Source of the DNA: Hyparrhenia diplandra
Lineage: Eukaryota > Streptophyta > Magnoliopsida > Poales > Poaceae
Length of the DNA: 64,000 nt
Direction: 5' to 3'
NCBI GenBank assembly: GCA_015847255.1
Contig: JADLZK010013189.1
Coordinates: 124,001-188,000 of the forward strand
Below, one piece after another: positions 1 through 10,799 of this stretch; positions within the stretch are counted from its first letter, which is position 1, and each line of letters starts with the position of its first letter. The notes beneath the pieces are model-generated. The model made no database searches. It saw only the letters and a list, made by a program, of their open reading frames with translations, and was not told where the DNA came from. Made by a program: the position numbers and the translations under genes.

Positions 1-15
1 AACCAGGAGAAGCGC

Positions 16-441
16 ATGGTGGTCTATGACCCATCCAAGATTGCCACACCACCATCACCACCTTCGACACCTTCCTCCTCCCTAGCCATTGTTCCAGCAC
101 AACCCGGTCCACTTGCCGTCATACCTCCACCACAGCCATCACAAAAGCCATCACCAGCGGTTCTCATGGCGAGAACCATCCTCGACGCTCGCCGCAAGGA
201 GGCGATGAAGAAATTTGCGGTGCCGGTTGGCACCAAGCTGCTGCCCCCTCGTCCCAATGAGACGCTCACTTTGGCGTCAAGAGGGACCCGATTTAACAAC
301 ATTCGGTGGCTGAACTACTCCCATCCGTGTGTCTCCATTGATGGAGTACGCGCCACTCCTGCCCAAGTTAAATTCATCCCGCCACAAGAAGGCTGCGGGC
401 CTTGCCGCAAAGCGTTGCCGGCAAGTTCACCGCGTGGCTGA
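16..441 (+). pseudogene. Unrecognised ORF, probable end of the Athila-type extra ORF
   Basis: A 141-codon frame with a Pro/Ser-rich first 55 residues and a more ordinary C-terminal half (residues 55-115). I do not recognise a domain. After about residue 118 another frame continues with a basic, coding-like stretch to about 585 (rich in Lys, Arg and Leu), which suggests a frameshift near 370. By position it sits just upstream of the first purine tract (855-869), which is where the ORF1 gene of copy 2 ends (near 7709), so it may be the C-terminus of the same kind of gene. Similarity between the two could not be seen by eye, so this remains an inference. Confidence 0.35.
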
Positions 442-854
442 TCTTTTGAAGAAGTGGCGGATTTGGAGGAGTTTTACCCTCACGTAACACCGCAAGCTGG
501 AGCGCCACTACAAGGAGCGTGGCGCTTTGGATCGGGCGGATGGAAGATCTCGGAAGCGTAAAACGCAGCTTCGGTCAAGAGAATAGCGTCTCTTGAGAGC
601 GGTTTTAAGCTCGGCTAGGGAAGAAGCCCTAGTGACTTTGTAGTAAACGCTAGAGCGCTTCATTAGTTAAGATTAGTTCGTTTAGTTTGCTTAGTTCAAT
701 TAGTTTGTTTAGTTAAATTTAGAGATTGTCTAGTATTGGTTTGAATAAATAAAGAAGTGCTCTACTTTTTGAAGTTGAACTCCTTTATTCTCACTATTAT
801 TTTTGTGCAAAGTTTTTGTCTCCACCATGTTGTAAATGAAAGGTAACAAAAGAT

Positions 855-869
855 AAGTGTGGGGGGAGG
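855..869 (+). promoter_or_regulatory. Internal polypurine-tract-like site, copy 1
   Basis: A run of the form aagtgtggggggagg that closely matches the true polypurine tract before the LTR at 2367-2379 (aagtgtgggggag) but lies 1.5 kb upstream of it. Copy 2 has the same arrangement (7666-7680 and 9226-9239). It may act as a second plus-strand primer like a central PPT; that is inference. Confidence 0.4.
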
Positions 870-2366
870 CAAAGCCGAACGTCGAAACGATCAAAAGCAG
901 GAACACGAATCTTGAGAGAAACCGAAGATACTGAGCAAGGATCACGCACGACAAAGATCACGTGTGAGACCCTGTGGGGCCCACGTGGCCGCCATACGAT
1001 GATTTGGCGCGGCCGCCCGCCACATCACCACCTCGGCCTCACCTTCGTCCACATGTCGGTTTGTTCTCTATTCTTTCTAATTACGTAACTTTTGCTTTCC
1101 ATTTCGCACAAAACCGAGAGTTCTTTGATATCTAATAATTTAATATAAAAGAAAAAGATTGATATGCTTAGTTCAAGTTAGACTCACATAATACTTTTTC
1201 ATGGTTAATCCAATTCTTGTTAGGAACTAAAAATTATTAGGGACCCCATGTTACTTAAGTTGTTGTAGAATATGAGATAAAAGATTGGTGAGAACCTGAT
1301 TCTTGATATCTTTTCTACTAGAGAATTTATTTCAAAAATATTAAAATTGATAGCCATACCTCTTCTTTGTGGTAATTATTATTATATCCTACCAAAGCCA
1401 TACATGCTATAAATATTGAAAAACCAGCCATAAGCTATTTGCTTTGTGTTGAGCTTTGTCAAGTCCTGTGAGCTAGGTTGAGAGACTTGTCATGCTCCCA
1501 AGATCAAGAACACGTACACCCACATATATATGCTGCTCTTACCCTGAGAGTACGCAAAAACATGCTTTCTTTTCCATTAGAAACTCTGTCCCTACACTGG
1601 GGATAGAACCAAAAAGATTGTAGGAATTGTTATATGCTCCAAGTTTTGATCTCTCCATATTAAAGTCTTGTTACAAATGTGAGACAAGGCATGGGTTATG
1701 CAAAAGTATTGAAAAGAAAGAGAGAGAGAGAAAAAAAATGGACAAGTGTCCTTAATTAAAACAATGGGTACTTAGATGCCCGCCTCTCTGAAAAAAAGAA
1801 AAGAAAAATAAATAAAGATAGCCCATGACCTTGCTTGCAAAATATTCGTCTTTCGAAGAGAGAAGTCTACAAGAGCATAGTAAATTAGGATAGCTACCAT
1901 ATTTTCCACACACATATGCACATCTTGATCTAAGAGTATGCCATCTCCCTCCCGGATCCCGGCTTTTGACGTTGCAAATACATGCAAGTAGGTATGCTAC
2001 ATCCTTGACATACCTAAAACACCAGATAAAGCTTTATTAGAAGTAGGATGTTTTCAAGGGCATCAATCATATGTGCCTTGTGAGGATCCAAAAATACCAC
2101 ATATAAATATAATGAGTGATTCGAGTGTACCACAAAAGAAGAAGCTAATCTATGTTTCTTTTCAAAAATCATTGCAAAAACTCCAGCTGATTTGATTGAA
2201 GGGAAAAGGTACTCTATTTCAACTATTCTGTTCTCCAACTCCTCAAAGTTCTTGGTAGACACAATGAATCCCTTGATATAGGTATGACCATGAGATTGTT
2301 TTATGCTTGATGTCTTGACTTACGGCTTTGCTATATCCATCCTTTTCTCGAGACGAGTAAAAGCCT

Positions 2367-2381
2367 AAGTGTGGGGGAGCT
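2367..2381 (+). promoter_or_regulatory. Polypurine tract before LTR A
   Basis: Purine-rich aagtgtgggggag followed within three bases by the LTR start TGTTGACAC. This is the usual position of the plus-strand primer of an LTR retrotransposon. Confidence 0.7.
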
Positions 2382-3089
2382 TGTTGACACATCTTATAGT
2401 ATATATTTATTAGTCAATTAAAAACTGAAATAAGAGTATAAAATGAATATTTATGTAGAACTAGGGGCTTTACTAACAATTTCCACGAGTTTTGGTGAAT
2501 TATCTATTTTTCAGGGATTAACAGGTAAAAGCCTAGAGTTTGCACCCCATACGATAAAGGACGTGACCGTGAAGTAACCTAACTTGAAACCTACGTAAGA
2601 AGACCCTAGAAGACTCCAGAAGAACCCGGGGAGGAGGGTCGGGGCCCACTGGCGGTGTAAGCGTGGCGCTTAGGCTAGATAGCTCGTAGATGCACCCTAC
2701 CTTCCGGATTGTGGTAACTAACGTAGGTGACTTATAGCTATGTTAATTCTTCGTATTCCACATCCCGTAGGATAGGCCTCGGTAGGACCTTTTGCTTGGG
2801 TTTGCACTCTTTGCTAGTGTCATTCTCCTTGAATAATGTCCCCATAAGAAATATTCACAAAGCTTATAAGGATATCAACTAGACAACCAGAGCCGTCTTC
2901 TTAAGACTTTATCAGCTCCCTTCCTTGTTAAGATTCTCAGGCCTTAGTTATATCTTCACTATTCATAAACCTTTCTCCTTATGGATTCGATATTTAAAAC
3001 CCTCTCCCAGGTGAAGTGCTCATCGATATCCGTGCGCTTGTGGATTATACAAATTATAAATATTTCTGTGGGCTTATGTTTTACCAACA
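2382..3089 (+). repeat. LTR A, shared by Athila-like copies 1 and 2
   Basis: Starts TGTTGACACATC right after the polypurine tract and ends near ttaccaaca. The first 250 bases match LTR B (9240 onward) in order (taaaatgaata, ttccacga, ttttggt, aggtaaa, acttgaaac, acgtaagaa). The end shares the phrase atatccgtgcgcttg found near the 3' end of such LTRs. At about 708 bp it is roughly half as long as LTR B and lacks an obvious TATA box, so it seems internally deleted. It follows the 3' region of copy 1 and precedes the gag of copy 2, so it serves as 3' LTR of one and 5' LTR of the other. No clear primer binding site follows. Confidence 0.65.
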
Positions 3090-3179
3090 AGGTCTAAACT
3101 AGGCACGCTACTTTAGCGAGGATTACCCTTGTTTTTCTTTTGTTTATATTTTATACGAGGGTTTATCATAAAGGATTGA

Positions 3180-4022
3180 TTGAGATTCACTTCACTTCAT
3201 TCATCGAATAAAGTCAATCAAGAGGAAGCTTACAATCAGTTTTTGAGGCTATGGGTGAAAGGACATTACGAGAGTTCTCTGCGCCAAGCAATGAGAACAT
3301 TCGCCTTTGGGCCGGTACTTCAAACTAATAATCTTGAGTTCGAGCTCAAGTCCGGCTTCATCAACATGGTTCAAGCTACTCTATTCGATTGGAAGGATAC
3401 GAAGATGCACGCTCTCATCTTTAGAATTTTCTAGAGGTTGCCAACACCTTCACAATCAAGGGCGTTTCCCGAGATATCATATTACTATGCCTATTCCCAT
3501 TCTCATTGAGGGAAAAGCGAAGTTATGGTTCTACGCTAACAAAGAAGAAATCAAGACATGGGATGAATGTTCAAAAGCCTTCCTATCAAAATTCTTCCCT
3601 ATAGGCAAAACTAATGCCTTACGAGGAAAAATCACTAATTATCGGCACCGGAAGGGAGAATCAATTCGAAGCATGGGAGCGTTTAGAAGAATACATATCA
3701 GATTGCCCCCCATCATGGAATGGAAGATTGGTTACTCTGTAAGGATTTTACCATGGATTATCAAGAAAAGCTCAAGAACATTTAGATGCATTTCTTTGGA
3801 GGATCATTTTTGTCACTTGCTCTTGGGAAAGCGAAGCACTTATATGCAAGATATCGAGAAAATCAAGGTTGGTCCCAAGATAACACTCAACACTCCCATC
3901 AAATCGAAGAAATACCGGAAAAAGTAAATGCAATATCAACCAAGATGGATGTGTTATTGAATTGGCTTGAACAAAGAGCCAATTACAAGAAGGATCGTCG
4001 AGGCTTTACAAGATTATATTGA
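3180..4022 (+). pseudogene. gag: Gag (Retrotrans_gag type), frameshifted
   Basis: Broken structural protein gene. Gag hallmarks are spread over three frames: an entry segment at 3180-3434, then 3420-3690 with the words GKAKLWFY and FLSKFFPIGKTNALRGKI, which are typical of the retrotransposon gag domain of Athila-type gypsy elements, then 3786-4022 with a predicted helical tail. Frame changes occur near 3425 and 3660-3790. The product would assemble the virus-like particle in the cytoplasm. There is no long single frame, so no functional protein is expected. Confidence 0.7.
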
Positions 4023-4079
4023 TTGACATCGATTCAAGCCTAGTGTTGTTCATAATTCAGTACAACACAATCAAAACAA

Positions 4080-4500
4080 GAATGGAATTCACAACCTCAA
4101 TCCAACTACCAAGGTAAGTACCAAGGTAATATTCCTAAGCAACCATCTTTAAGAGAGTTAATTGAGGAGCAAGCTAGAATTAATGATGATTTTTTAAAGC
4201 TTGTTGCTAATGATAAAGTTCTAGAAGATATAAATCTCAAGATGGATAATTTTTCGGTTGCTTTAAAAGATCAATTTGCGCATAATAAAAAGATAGAATC
4301 ACAAATAGCAAAATTATTTGCTGCTATGCATGCTACCACTAACCATGAGCAGGTACACAATGTCACAACTAGGCGCGGTAAATCCACACGTGATCCACCG
4401 TACCGGGAAGAACAAAGAAAAGTTAGTGAGAGCACCACCCGCCAATACCAATAGTACCACCGGTACCATCGGAAGAAGAGGATGATGAAATAGAGATTTT
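4080..4500 (+). pseudogene. Gag C-terminal/linker region
   Basis: Coding-like remnant between gag and protease. The frame 4242-4454 reads as a helical segment (ALKDQFAHNKKIESQIAKL) followed by RRGKSTRDPP, a layout common between gag and protease in Athila-type plant elements. Acidic residues around 4470-4500 (EEEDDEIE) continue in another frame. No zinc knuckle is visible. Confidence 0.5.
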
Positions 4501-4559
4501 GGCTCGAAACCACAGATAATGAAAGATTTTCATGATACAACCCTCTTACCATATCCTAG

Positions 4560-5230
4560 AAGACAACGTAAACCCCAAGTGGATGAGCGGTTTGGAAAAT
4601 TTGTAGAGGTAATTGAAGCTATACATCAATATCCCTCTACTTGATGCTATCTGAGGTCCCTACCTATGCAAAGTATCTTAGAGACATTTTGAACAAGAAG
4701 AGACCACTACCCACTATGGAGGTGATTAAGTTACCAAAAGAATGCAAAGTGAGGCCATCCTCAATGAGTTACCAAATAAGAAGAAAGATCCGGGATGTCC
4801 CACTATTGATTGTTCTATTGGAGATCAATATTTTGACAATGCACTTTGTGATCTTGGAGCAAGTGTCGAGTGTAATGCCAAAGTCCGTCTTTGACAAACT
4901 CGGGCACACAGATCTAGTTCCAACTTCAATTTCTACGCAACTAGCGGATCAGTCCATCGATATCCATCAGGAATCGCCGAGAACATACCAGTTAAAGGAT
5001 TCTTCGTACCCGGTGGACTTTGTAGTTTTGGATATGCAACCGCATTCAAGAGTTTCGATCATTCTCGAAGACCTTTTCTAAGCACGGCTAATGCACACAT
5101 TGATGTCACGGTGGGAAATCACATTCAACCTAAATGGAAAGGAAGAGAAATTTGCCTTCAAACCAAGACTCGAGCCTCGCTCTTTAGTAGATATGATTGA
5201 AAAAGAAGATTTGTCATCACCACCTCAGAA
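4560..5230 (+). pseudogene. Aspartic protease remnant
   Basis: Relic of the retroviral-type aspartic protease that cuts the gag-pol precursor. The segment 4641-5081 carries the substrate-side text KSVFDKLGHTDLVPTSI, and the active-site triad (DLGAS in place of D-S/T-G-A) is readable in a neighbouring frame near 4852. Downstream, a flap and the words FVVLDMQPHS and LSTANAHIDV are spread over two frames up to about 5230. At least three frame changes are present. After it comes no reverse transcriptase, only non-coding sequence, which marks the deletion typical of a non-autonomous element. Confidence 0.65.
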
Positions 5231-5239
5231 ACGGAGGAT

Positions 5240-6165
5240 GCACTGATAATTAAAAGAATTGGAGAGTCCGGTTCGTGGACTTTAAACTACTGAACCCTCG
5301 CCGAAGGTACGTCGGTAATTATCCTTAATTACTTTATGCATTTACATATTTACTTTTACAATACATCGGGAAATCAAATGCCCCATATAAATAATTTTGT
5401 GGAGTGTTAAACCCATGAAAGTATTTATTGTGGTGGCCCAAAAAAATATTTATTCTTGCATTCCCATATTTATTTCCTGCACTTTATATCAAAATACCAA
5501 AAATATATTCATCTAGTAGTGGACCCCACTTGTCATACACTCAATTCCTATTTCACCTAACTTGGACAAGACATATCCCACTCAAAACCTCCACCTACCT
5601 CCATTCACCTTGCCTGCATCCTTTTCCACCGCTTAAAACCCACCTAACTTCCTTTGCCTCGAAGCAAGTAACATGAGAATGGAGGAGATTTAAATTGGGC
5701 CCACCACCGGTGGTGGCCGCGCCCTGTCAGGGCCGTGCCCCCCTCTCTCCCCCTATAAAAACCCAAGCTTCCCTCGGTTTCTCCTCACCTCTCCATTCCA
5801 GAGCTTTCAGTTCTAGTTTGAGATTCATAGTTCTTCATTCCAGAAAGCTTTGGCCTAGTTGAGAGAGGATAGAAAGAGAAAAGAAAGAAAGAAATAGTAG
5901 TTCTTGAGTAGTAGTAAAGTTCTTGAGGAAGAGAGAGAGATTTTGTTAAGTAGTAGTAGAAGAGAGCAAGAAGAGTTAGAGAAAATGCTGTCCTAGTAAC
6001 TAAGCAAGATTAAAACTTTGCTAGGGGAAGTTCTGTCAAAATAAAATCACCATGCATTCTCTTTTTGGACGACTAACTCTGGGCAGCTAACCCCTGATTT
6101 TTCTAACCCCTCTACTAGTGCTTGCTTTGCTTTGTTTTGTTTTGTTTCGTGATTGTTTTGCAGGA
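5240..6165 (+). promoter_or_regulatory. Internal promoter-like leader of the ORF1 gene
   Basis: Non-coding stretch between protease and ORF1. A GC-rich block (5695-5745) leads into cccctataaaaaccc with a TATA box at 5753-5759. A leader with repeated ttctag/agttct words follows, and at 6120-6164 a pyrimidine-rich tract ends in ttttgcag, a strong 3' splice site just before the ORF1 coding sequence. The order GC block, TATA, leader copies the layout of LTR B (9490-9830). The simplest reading is an internal promoter with a leader intron for the extra gene. No start site can be proven from sequence. Confidence 0.45.
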
Positions 6166-7709
6166 TGAATATCTTCAGAATCGGCCGGAAGTCAAAACGC
6201 TTAGCGGGGAGAGCTCCTCATCAAGAGCCCAATCCGAGATGAGTTTCGAGACGAAACCCCACCAACTCCAGCACCTAAGATCGATGACCGATAGTGATCT
6301 CGGGCTGCATGGTGATCAAGAGTTGGCAAGGTACAAGGACATGAAGAACCGAACTTTCACTCACACACCGGTACTAGACCCGACTTCATGCAAATGGCAG
6401 GTATGGATTCTGAATTTAATTTGATTTTCAACATTATGGGGTGGCGAGATTTTTGGAAAATTTTTGAGCAGGGTTCTAAGCTTTTAACCCTCGAATTTCT
6501 TTGCACTTTGCGCATTACCAATGACGGAATATCTTTTAGACTCTTTAGAGAAGAGCATTTTCTTGGCTGGAGAGGTTTGAGCAATGCCCTTGGCTTTGAA
6601 CCCGCTTGCGCTTTTACACTAGATGATGTTTTGCCAGACTTTAACCCTTGGATGATCCGGGAAGGATCTTTCCAACAAAAACTCCTTCCGGGATGCCAAA
6701 GCCAATGACATGCACATACCTACCCTTCGCTTCTTGCACAAATGGATGTGTTTCACCCTGTTCCCAAAGAATGAAAATAGAATTGTTAGAGCGGGAGACT
6801 TGCAGTTGTTGTATGCTGCTATTAAAAGAAGGCAAGTCTCCCCTGTTATACTCATGGCACAACACTGGCTTAACTTACCCAAATTGGTAGGAGCAATAGA
6901 ATGTACATCGCTTATCACTAGAATTGCAAATCATCTTGGAGTCTTGGAAAATGCCTCTTTTGCTTTTATAGGAAGAGAACGGGCGTTAATAGGCTATGCA
7001 TACTTCAAACAAGCACACATGGTGAAAAGGGTTGGAAGTGTTTACTATATGAAACATCCTACTATTGAGGACATCCGGTTACCTAACCCGGATCTATCCC
7101 TCTACCGAGCACAATCCTTTTTGCTGAATGAACAGGCACAACCAGTGAACATGCAGAGGACCATGCCTCAACGCCAAGCCACCACACATGAACCAGTTTG
7201 GATGGGCGCAGACCCAAATCCACAAAGGCGACTTTCCGCGAGGATATCGGGGTGGGGCCAACTGGGCCATCCCATGCCCACTACGGCCGGTTCCGCCGGA
7301 AAGCCCAAGTGACCAATCCGAGACGCACGCATCCATCGCGAGTCTTACCACGGGAGTGGATACTTCCACAACACAGCAGGTAAATCATGCCACGAGGAAT
7401 ACCCTTGTGATTACAAAGCGGCTCGCAACTCTTTTGCAGGTTTTGGACAACCAGAAGCACACCTCCTCCACGGGCTCTACACCACCGTCCAAGGGATGCA
7501 GCAGGACCAGACCGCCCACTACCAGGAACAGAGAGCATGGAATGCCAGAACTGACCAGAGCATCTCTAACATCCAAGATAATTTGGGGTACCACACGGAC
7601 CCATTTGCACACAATCTCGGGGGGAGGGGCGTGGGCGTCGCCGTTAGAACACCCGCATCAAAGATCAAGCTTGGGGAAGGCTACCCCCACTCTGCCAGGT
7701 AAGTCTTGA
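6165..7709 (+). pseudogene. ATHILA ORF1-type protein, frameshifted
   Basis: Extra gene of the Athila lineage (Arabidopsis retrotransposon ORF-1/ATHILA family), of unknown function and often discussed as env-like. It starts after the splice acceptor at 6164 and runs through frames 6165-6385, 6388-6655, 6656-7312 and 7188-7709. Recognisable text includes GWRDFWKIFEQGSKLLTLEF, GISFRLFREE and, after a shift near 6655, DMHIPTLRFLHKW with an adjacent Leu-rich helical region ending at IANHLGVLE. The C-terminal third is Pro/Gln/Thr-rich with a helical segment near 7500-7570. Shifts lie near 6380, 6655 and 7190. No signal peptide or membrane segment is evident in the readable parts, so an envelope role has no support here. 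Confidence 0.65.
7666..7680 (+). promoter_or_regulatory. Internal polypurine-tract-like site, copy 2
   Basis: caagcttggggaagg at the end of the ORF1 region, almost the same as the true tract at 9226-9238 (aagcttggggagg). The gap of 1.56 kb between the two is nearly the same as in copy 1 (1.51 kb). Confidence 0.4.
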
Positions 7710-9225
7710 CTACCTAGTGTTTATCTATCTATTTTCTAGTTTTATATATTTGAGTTTGCTTAAGGTCAGTTTAAATTTTTTTTTGAGAAAAACGAAAACA
7801 AATAAAAAGAGTGTGTACAAAAGATTGCTTTAATTTTGTTTGAATAAATAACAAGAGCTAGACAAAAACTATCTGCTTGGAAATGATGAATAGTTGCTCT
7901 GTTTTAATTTCTTATAAGTGCCTAGCATTGGTTTAGAGTTCTCCCAATTTATGGATACAACTGTTTAAATCAAGATTTGCCTTGAACTTGAAATTTTGTG
8001 GGAGTATACATCTAAACTAATCTAAGTAATTGACGGGTATGATATGAGAAAGTTTTGAGCTGCTATTTATCTTGTTCCCAAAGTGACACTAAATTCTGGA
8101 GATTTGATTGCGAAAATTCTAAAATCATTATATAATGAGTTTCCTACATGACGTAGAGCTTCAAAATTCCTACCACAGCCGTATACATCATATTAGATAG
8201 GAAAACACCATTTTATTGACTGCTTGCTTTGCATTGAGTTTTGGCAACCTCTGTGACCCTTAGGAACTTGTCATACAAAATCCACACTCCACTTATATAT
8301 ACTACTTCTAAATCCGAAGTAGACAATCACCATTTTGCTAGCCTCCATGAAATTGTTTTACTCCTACGGGGGTGAACACCAAAAATATTCTCCTTCTATA
8401 ATTCGAAACCCCATTCATGCTCCATGTATTTCATTCATTATCTCTCAAACATTATTGTTGACAAAAAGGAATTTGGGGCAATCTTTGAAAAAAATAATAA
8501 TAAAGAGAGTTGAAAAAAAAAATGGACAAGTGTCCGATATGAAAACAATGGGTACTTAGATGCCCGCCTCTACGAAAAAAAGAAAAAAAAAAAAGAGAAG
8601 AATAAATGCTAGCCCAAGTTCTCTTTTATGCTAGCCCATCTTCACAATATATCCACCTCACATATACATCCCATACACCTACATTGTATGACTTGTTCTT
8701 TTGGATCCATTGTTTGACTTTACGATATATGCTTTGCAAGTATGTATAAAAGTATGTCTCCCACCTATGAGCTCCATATATAAGACTTTAGAAGTAGGGT
8801 GAGAGAAGGCATGGTAAACCTGCCATGTTCCACAAATACCACATATCTTTTAAGAGAGAAGGCACCACATCATTGCCTTGGTGAGGATTCAAAAAAATAC
8901 CACATATGAGAGACTTGAAAGGGTCATACAATGGAAACTCGAGTTTTATTTTGAGAATATTGAAAACTCTCGAGAGGTGAATCAAAGAGCTTGAGACATA
9001 GTGCTTGACTAATTTGTTCTATCTTTCAATCACCTAAGATTTTTAGTGCAGATAAAAGCCCCATATTTTTAAGTAATATAGGTGAGTTGGAAGGTTAGAA
9101 TGGTTTCACCCTTTCTTCGAGAAGAACTTTTTATCAATGATCATGTGTATTTGTGAGAGAATAAAACATTGTAGCAACTCCTGATCCATTATTAAGTTTG
9201 GCTTTGCTAGGGACTAGCAAAGTTT

Positions 9226-9239
9226 AAGCTTGGGGAGGT
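9226..9239 (+). promoter_or_regulatory. Polypurine tract before LTR B
   Basis: aagcttggggaggt immediately before the LTR start TGTTGACATC at 9240, the usual plus-strand priming position. Confidence 0.7.
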
Positions 9240-10669
9240 TGTTGACATCTCTTATTGTATACTTTTATATGTCAACTAAACATGAAATAAGGGCATAAAA
9301 TGAATATCCACATAGACTTAGGGCTTACATTGACAGATTTCCACGAAGTTTTGGTAAATTGTATATTTTAGGGATTAAATAGGTAAAGCCGAGTTTGAAA
9401 GCCCTACGACACAAGAACGTATCCGTAACGTATCTTGACTTGAAACCCACGTAAGAACATTCGAGTAAGACACCATAGACAACATAGAAGAAGGTGGGAC
9501 CCACCTGGCAGACCCGGGCGGCCTCCCGGGCCAGGGGGCCGCACACCGCCCCACCTGTCAGCCTCACCCACCTATGTCGGTTCCAAACCGCCTATGAGGA
9601 GCAATCTTGTCCATCTATCAAGGTCGGTTTGATCCAATGGCTACGGTTCATCGCCTCGGGGCTATATAACTTGACCCCCGACCCTGGGTGAAACCCCCGA
9701 TTCAGTTCAATTCATTCAAGCCGCATTTAAGTAGAAGAGAGCTTCTCCACCGGAGATTAGGGTAGCTACTTGTCTAGTTCTAGTTCTTCTAGTTCTAGTT
9801 CCTCTAGTTAGATTAGCAAGTCGATTCAAATAGATTTTGGGTGTGCCAACCCAGGATTCTCGATCTTCAAGTCATCACGGTATTATCTTGTATCCATGAC
9901 TTTATTCTATTTCAATATTAAGTGTTGGTTTGCTATGTTCTTAGTTTATTCTAGTAGTATATTTGATATGGTCATGACTAATTGTGAGTTCATGTATCTA
10001 TTCGTAGAGCGCCTAATTCAAATCTCGAGTGGGTTAGGTGATAGAAATAATTATGTAAGCATGGTGCTTAGATATGATCTATCTACGGGTGCATCTTTAT
10101 AACTGGGTTGTGTGGTAGATCGCGGGTGTGATATATTCTGTTGAGTCCTTTGTAATCCACCCCTCGGTTATAAGACTAGTTGAACATGGTTTTGAGGATT
10201 ATCTTGCTTTGTTCTGATTCTCCTTATAAATCTTCAGGATGCATAGATTCGTAGTTGTTATGCTATATGTGATAATATAGGACCTAGGGTAGATGTTTGA
10301 CTTAGTAGATTTAATACTACACAAGAATTCTGTCTCTTAATGTAGTCTACGTTAGTTTGAGTAGTGAGTAGTGTACTGTGCCTATATCTCTGTGTGTTAT
10401 CTTTGCCTTTGTTTATCAATTATTATATCATTATTGGCTTACCCCTGCTAAAGTAAGTGCTAGTGACCAATTCTCTCATAAGTATGCTAGCTAATAACCA
10501 TATCAGCCATCCTTATATTCCTCTCTGTGGTAGAATTATAAATGATAAACCTGGATCCCTCCTGGTGAAATGTGACAGTGTTATTTTATCTGTGCGCTTG
10601 CGGATAATTTAATGATAGATATATTTATTCTAGAGAAGATCGCAAACCAGTACATATAGCACACATACA
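9240..10669 (+). repeat. LTR B, 3' LTR of Athila-like copy 2
   Basis: Starts TGTTGACATC after the purine tract. GC-rich U3 (9490-9590), TATA box at 9663-9668 (gctatataac), then an R/U5 with ttctagtt repeats (9770-9810) and the phrase tgtgcgcttgcgg at 10593-10605. Probable end is near acacataca at 10669. It is about 1.4 kb and shares its first 250 bases with LTR A. The right edge is uncertain by some tens of bases. Confidence 0.65.
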
Positions 10670-10675
10670 TTTCTA

Positions 10676-10697
10676 GCATTACTGCTGGGGATGACAA
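10676..10697 (+). promoter_or_regulatory. Primer-binding-site-like sequence after LTR B
   Basis: attactgctggggatgacaa resembles a decayed form of the tRNA-Asp-type primer site and following bases seen after Athila-type 5' LTRs (consensus with tgccggggatgacaa). If right, LTR B is also the 5' LTR of a third, truncated unit that ends before 10800. Confidence 0.4.
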
Positions 10698-10799
10698 CCT
10701 AGCCTATGGTAAAGCTAAGAGATGGAGAAACACTGAGTGCCTCTGGCTCATATGGCCTTAGGTGAGATTAATTCCACCTATTGGTTGTAGTGATGTTAA

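Larger units (their letters stand above)
1..2381 (+). mobile_element. 3' internal remnant of Athila-like gypsy element, copy 1
   Basis: This is the 3' part of the internal region of an LTR retrotransposon whose left part lies outside the window. The stretch 1240-2381 aligns by eye, in the same order, with 8040-9239 of copy 2: both carry the phrase atggacaagtgtcc followed by gggtacttagatgcccgcc, an A-rich run and an agcccat/agccca block. Both end in a purine tract directly before an LTR that starts TGTTGACA. A GC-rich block at 955-1070 resembles the GC-rich U3 block of the downstream LTR (9490-9590). Apart from the open frame at 16-441 nothing looks coding. The assignment to the Athila lineage rests on copy 2, which has an ATHILA ORF1-like gene. 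Confidence 0.65.
3090..10669 (+). mobile_element. Non-autonomous Athila-like gypsy element, copy 2
   Basis: Internal region plus 3' LTR of a Ty3/gypsy element with LTR A as its 5' LTR. Order: broken gag, aspartic protease, a 0.9 kb non-coding stretch with a TATA box, an ATHILA ORF1-type gene, a 1.5 kb non-coding 3' region with two purine tracts, then LTR B. The reverse transcriptase, RNase H and integrase expected between protease and ORF1 are absent, so movement would depend on enzymes from another element. Nearly every coding frame is shifted, so the copy is old. Confidence 0.7.

Noticed and set aside
5428..5676. 82-codon plus ORF between protease and ORF1
   Set aside because: No domain, poor start context, lies in the non-coding segment before the internal promoter.
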